From assembly GCA_964608095.1 (NCBI GenBank), contig CAZSMK010000022.1, forward strand, positions 1-7,182: a stretch of 7,182 bases of DNA. Reading direction: 5' to 3'. Source of the stretch: CAZSMK01 sp964608095. Its GTDB lineage: Bacteria; Sumerlaeota; Sumerlaeia; MWCT01; JAGHBZ01. Position 1 is the first letter of the stretch; each line of letters starts with the position of its first letter. The translations under genes and the position numbers were made by a program. Shown here piece by piece: positions 6,133 to 7,182 of this stretch. The notes beneath the pieces are model-generated. The model had not been told where the DNA came from. It searched no databases and saw nothing but the letters and a program-made list of their open reading frames with translations.

Positions 6133-6288
6133 AAAAACCCAAAAAGAAAAATTTTTATTTTTTCTTGACAATAGAAAAGATTATATTTTAGCAAATTAGA
6201 TGAGCCTTTTGAAATAATAGTTGGTTGATCTGTTTTTTCTAAAAAAAAGAGACAAAGATTTTTTCACTTTGGGTGGGGCTCTCCCTCG
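6133..6288. other. AT-rich spacer after tatC; no gene seen
   Basis: The spacer contains runs of A and T, including a weak A/T inverted repeat near 6141-6163 that could help end tatC transcription but has no GC-rich stem. All forward frames are short or broken, and I see no start codon leading into a long frame. Confidence 0.6.
6165..6194 (+). promoter_or_regulatory. Possible orphan promoter upstream of the mobile remnant
   Basis: A perfect TTGACA is present at 6165-6170. At 18-nt spacing the -10 would be TAGCAA (6189-6194), only three of six matches, and TATATT at 6182-6187 is too close. The box resembles the three other promoters here. It may once have served the secreted-protein gene now starting broken at 6726. 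Confidence 0.25.
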
Positions 6289-6307
6289 AGCCTGAGTTTC
6301 CGCTTTA
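6289..6307 (+). repeat. Left arm of a perfect 19-bp inverted repeat
   Basis: AGCCTGAGTTTCCGCTTTA is the exact reverse complement of 6705-6723. It lies 31 nt beyond the stop codon of the transposase remnant, where the 3' terminal repeat of an insertion sequence would be expected. Confidence 0.85.
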
Positions 6308-6338
6308 ATTTCTGAAATGGGGTGTAGATTGTTGTTTT

Positions 6339-6716
6339 TTAAAGAGTTAGAGCAGTTCGTGTGTATTCCCCTTTTTTGTCAAGGATCTCGCCGATCCCAA
6401 GCACGCGGGCAAGTTTTTTTTGGCGCGGTGACATCCGGCTCAGGGCGATGTGGTCTTTGCGATGGCCGGGAGTGCCTGCCGGATAAATGACGGCGACTTC
6501 TCGTATCATTGACAATTCCTTGAGAAGGGCCGGGAGCGTTATATCAATGCCTGCGTTCTTCGCCTCTTTACGTGCCAATGAACTGAGCGTCAGCGCCATT
6601 ATATCAAGGGGGGCGTCGGCAATAAGGAGGGTAATACGTTTCTCCCGAACACAGACTCCTGAAAACAGGTATCTTACGGTACTATATCGGAGCGTGCACT
6701 TACATAAAGCGGAAAC
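6339..6716 (-). pseudogene. Transposase C-terminal remnant, IS1634/IS4 superfamily-like
   Basis: A minus-strand frame is open from just inside the right inverted repeat (TGA at 6719-6717) to the TAA at 6341-6339, about 125 codons; the first ATG is at 6599. From that ATG the 86 residues resemble the end of IS1634-type DDE transposases: a helix (ALTLSSLARKEAKNAGI), a LPALLKELSMIREVAVIYP segment, a basic glycine-rich turn (PAGTPGHRKDH), and ALSRMSPRQKKLARVLGI close to the terminus. Family members are usually 450-560 residues, so the catalytic DDE domain is gone. The codons between 6600 and 6716 are not clearly homologous; they include VREKRI, which faintly recalls the N-terminal start of such proteins and would fit an in-frame internal deletion. 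The product cannot be an active transposase. The identification is by memory of the family pattern. Confidence 0.65.
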
Positions 6717-6723
6717 TCAGGCT
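6705..6723 (-). repeat. Right arm of a perfect 19-bp inverted repeat
   Basis: TAAAGCGGAAACTCAGGCT is the reverse complement of 6289-6307. It ends immediately before the open frame of the truncated secreted-protein gene; its last base is also the T of a TAG (6723-6725) that closes that frame upstream. Confidence 0.85.
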
Positions 6724-6725
6724 AG

Positions 6726-7182
6726 GCGGGAACCGTCTATCTTGAACAGATCGATGCGTACGCCCTCGATCTGCCATCGACCGACTGGACATCTATAGGG
6801 ACTCCGGCGTGGACTTCCTGGACTGCATCAACAAATATTCCACCGTTCCACGGCGCATCTACGAGCCTGAGCGAGACGGATGGACTCCGGCTGTCGTCTC
6901 CCGTCTCGGAGAATTATTGTTACAGTCTGTGGCATAGCGGCAATCTGTTTGACATGGAAGACGACCGAATTTACGAAATTAAGTTTGAAGTAACTTCAGA
7001 CGACGCCAATCCGCCGAACGGGATGTTTCGGGTTGCCAGCGGAGACCTGCAGGTGAGTTACCGCTTGCAGTATTATTACTTAGCCGCGCCTGACAGTGAT
7101 GGCGAAATATACCCGATCTATTTTGAGACGCATGATTATGTTCCGGGTCAGTCAGGGTTCAACCTGAACTTTGAGATTGCCG
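6726..7182 (+). pseudogene. Secreted all-beta protein fragment, 5' end lost at the mobile element, 3' end beyond the window
   Basis: The frame is open from codon 6726, directly after TAG at 6723-6725, to the window edge, giving 152 codons. It begins GTVYLEQIDAYALDLP, which reads like the last strand of one beta-sandwich domain. It continues through a Ser/Thr/Pro-rich stretch with many Trp and Tyr residues into a second domain: a hydrophobic-alternating strand (DRIYEIKFEVTSDD), FRVASGDLQVSYRLQYYYLA, and IYPIYFETHDYVPGQSGFNLNFEIA. Repeated beta-sandwich domains ending in a G-T-V-Y-x-E-x-I pattern occur in large surface proteins of some uncultured phyla; this comparison is from memory. The only internal ATG (6954) is mid-domain and has no good ribosome site. 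The most economical reading is a gene truncated by the adjacent element. A start through a chimeric 5' end cannot be excluded. The exact function is unknown. Confidence 0.6.

Larger units (their letters stand above)
6289..6723 (-). mobile_element. Internally deleted insertion-sequence remnant (IS1634/IS4-like), about 435 bp
   Basis: A perfect 19-bp inverted repeat bounds a segment whose only recognisable content is the C-terminus of a minus-strand transposase. Intact IS1634-type elements are well over 1 kb, so most of the gene is missing. No target-site duplication is obvious: the outer flanks read CCCTCG on the left and AGGCGG on the right. The element could still be moved in trans by a full-length relative, like a MITE, if both ends are functional. 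The family assignment rests on the transposase tail only. Confidence 0.65.

Noticed and set aside
6133..6170. Terminator for tatC in the A/T-rich run
   Set aside because: The possible pairing is all A-T with a mismatch and lacks a GC-rich stem, so it is not a standard intrinsic terminator.
6279..6733. Target-site duplication around the element
   Set aside because: The bases flanking the two repeats (CCCTCG and AGGCGG) show no convincing direct repeat of 3 bp or more.
6487..6798. Plus-strand open frame of 103 codons spanning the element and its right edge
   Set aside because: It is antisense to the transposase remnant and then runs out of frame with the secreted-protein sequence; no domain is visible.
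1..7182. CRISPR array, retron, toxin-antitoxin or other defence system
   Set aside because: There are no regularly spaced repeats, reverse transcriptase, nuclease or small paired genes; all substantial genes are explained as housekeeping, secreted or transposase sequences.

Overview
The window looks like bacterial chromosome of roughly balanced GC content: a block of housekeeping genes lies between pieces of two secreted or surface-protein genes. The core genes (primase, primary sigma factor, TatA and TatC) are clearly bacterial. Thr-Pro linkers, a Cys-containing Ig-like domain with an HA-x-x-TYD signature, and the second all-beta secreted protein recall deep-branching, uncultured, Gram-negative-type phyla such as Sumerlaeota or Hydrogenedentota. 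That placement is impression only, since no 16S rRNA gene or other placing marker is present.

Layout, left to right. Bases 2-349 (+) are the C-terminal end of a secreted protein, closed by a strong intrinsic terminator at 361-394. Bases 395-535 hold no gene but several inverted repeats, one a perfect 10-bp stem, and could include a small structured RNA. A minus-strand terminator at 536-566 then ends rpoD (680-2449, -). Upstream of rpoD is dnaG (2547-4364, -), with a perfect 20-bp palindrome in the 97-nt gap. This is the dnaG-rpoD core of the 'macromolecular synthesis' operon, without rpsU. A near-consensus promoter (4410-4437) drives it and fixes the dnaG start.

Next comes a small MTH1187/YkoF-type thiamine-binding-like gene (4513-4806, -) with its own promoter. 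A divergent intergenic region follows, carrying a tatA promoter in which short inverted repeats are interleaved. The tatA (5001-5198) and tatC (5224-6132) genes (+) would form a minimal twin-arginine translocase. TatC has an unusually long first periplasmic loop.

The right end is accessory. After an AT-rich spacer with an isolated TTGACA box, a perfect 19-bp inverted repeat (6289-6307 and 6705-6723) bounds about 435 bp that contain the C-terminal remnant of an IS1634/IS4-type transposase (-). Directly beyond the right repeat an open frame (6726-7182, +) encodes secreted all-beta sequence that starts mid-domain with no start codon. The element therefore appears to have cut off, or replaced, the 5' part of that gene. 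No CRISPR array, tRNA, rRNA, phage gene or recognisable defence system was found. The best leads are the decayed element and truncated gene, the TatC insertion, the tatA operator-like repeats and the structured 416-596 interval.
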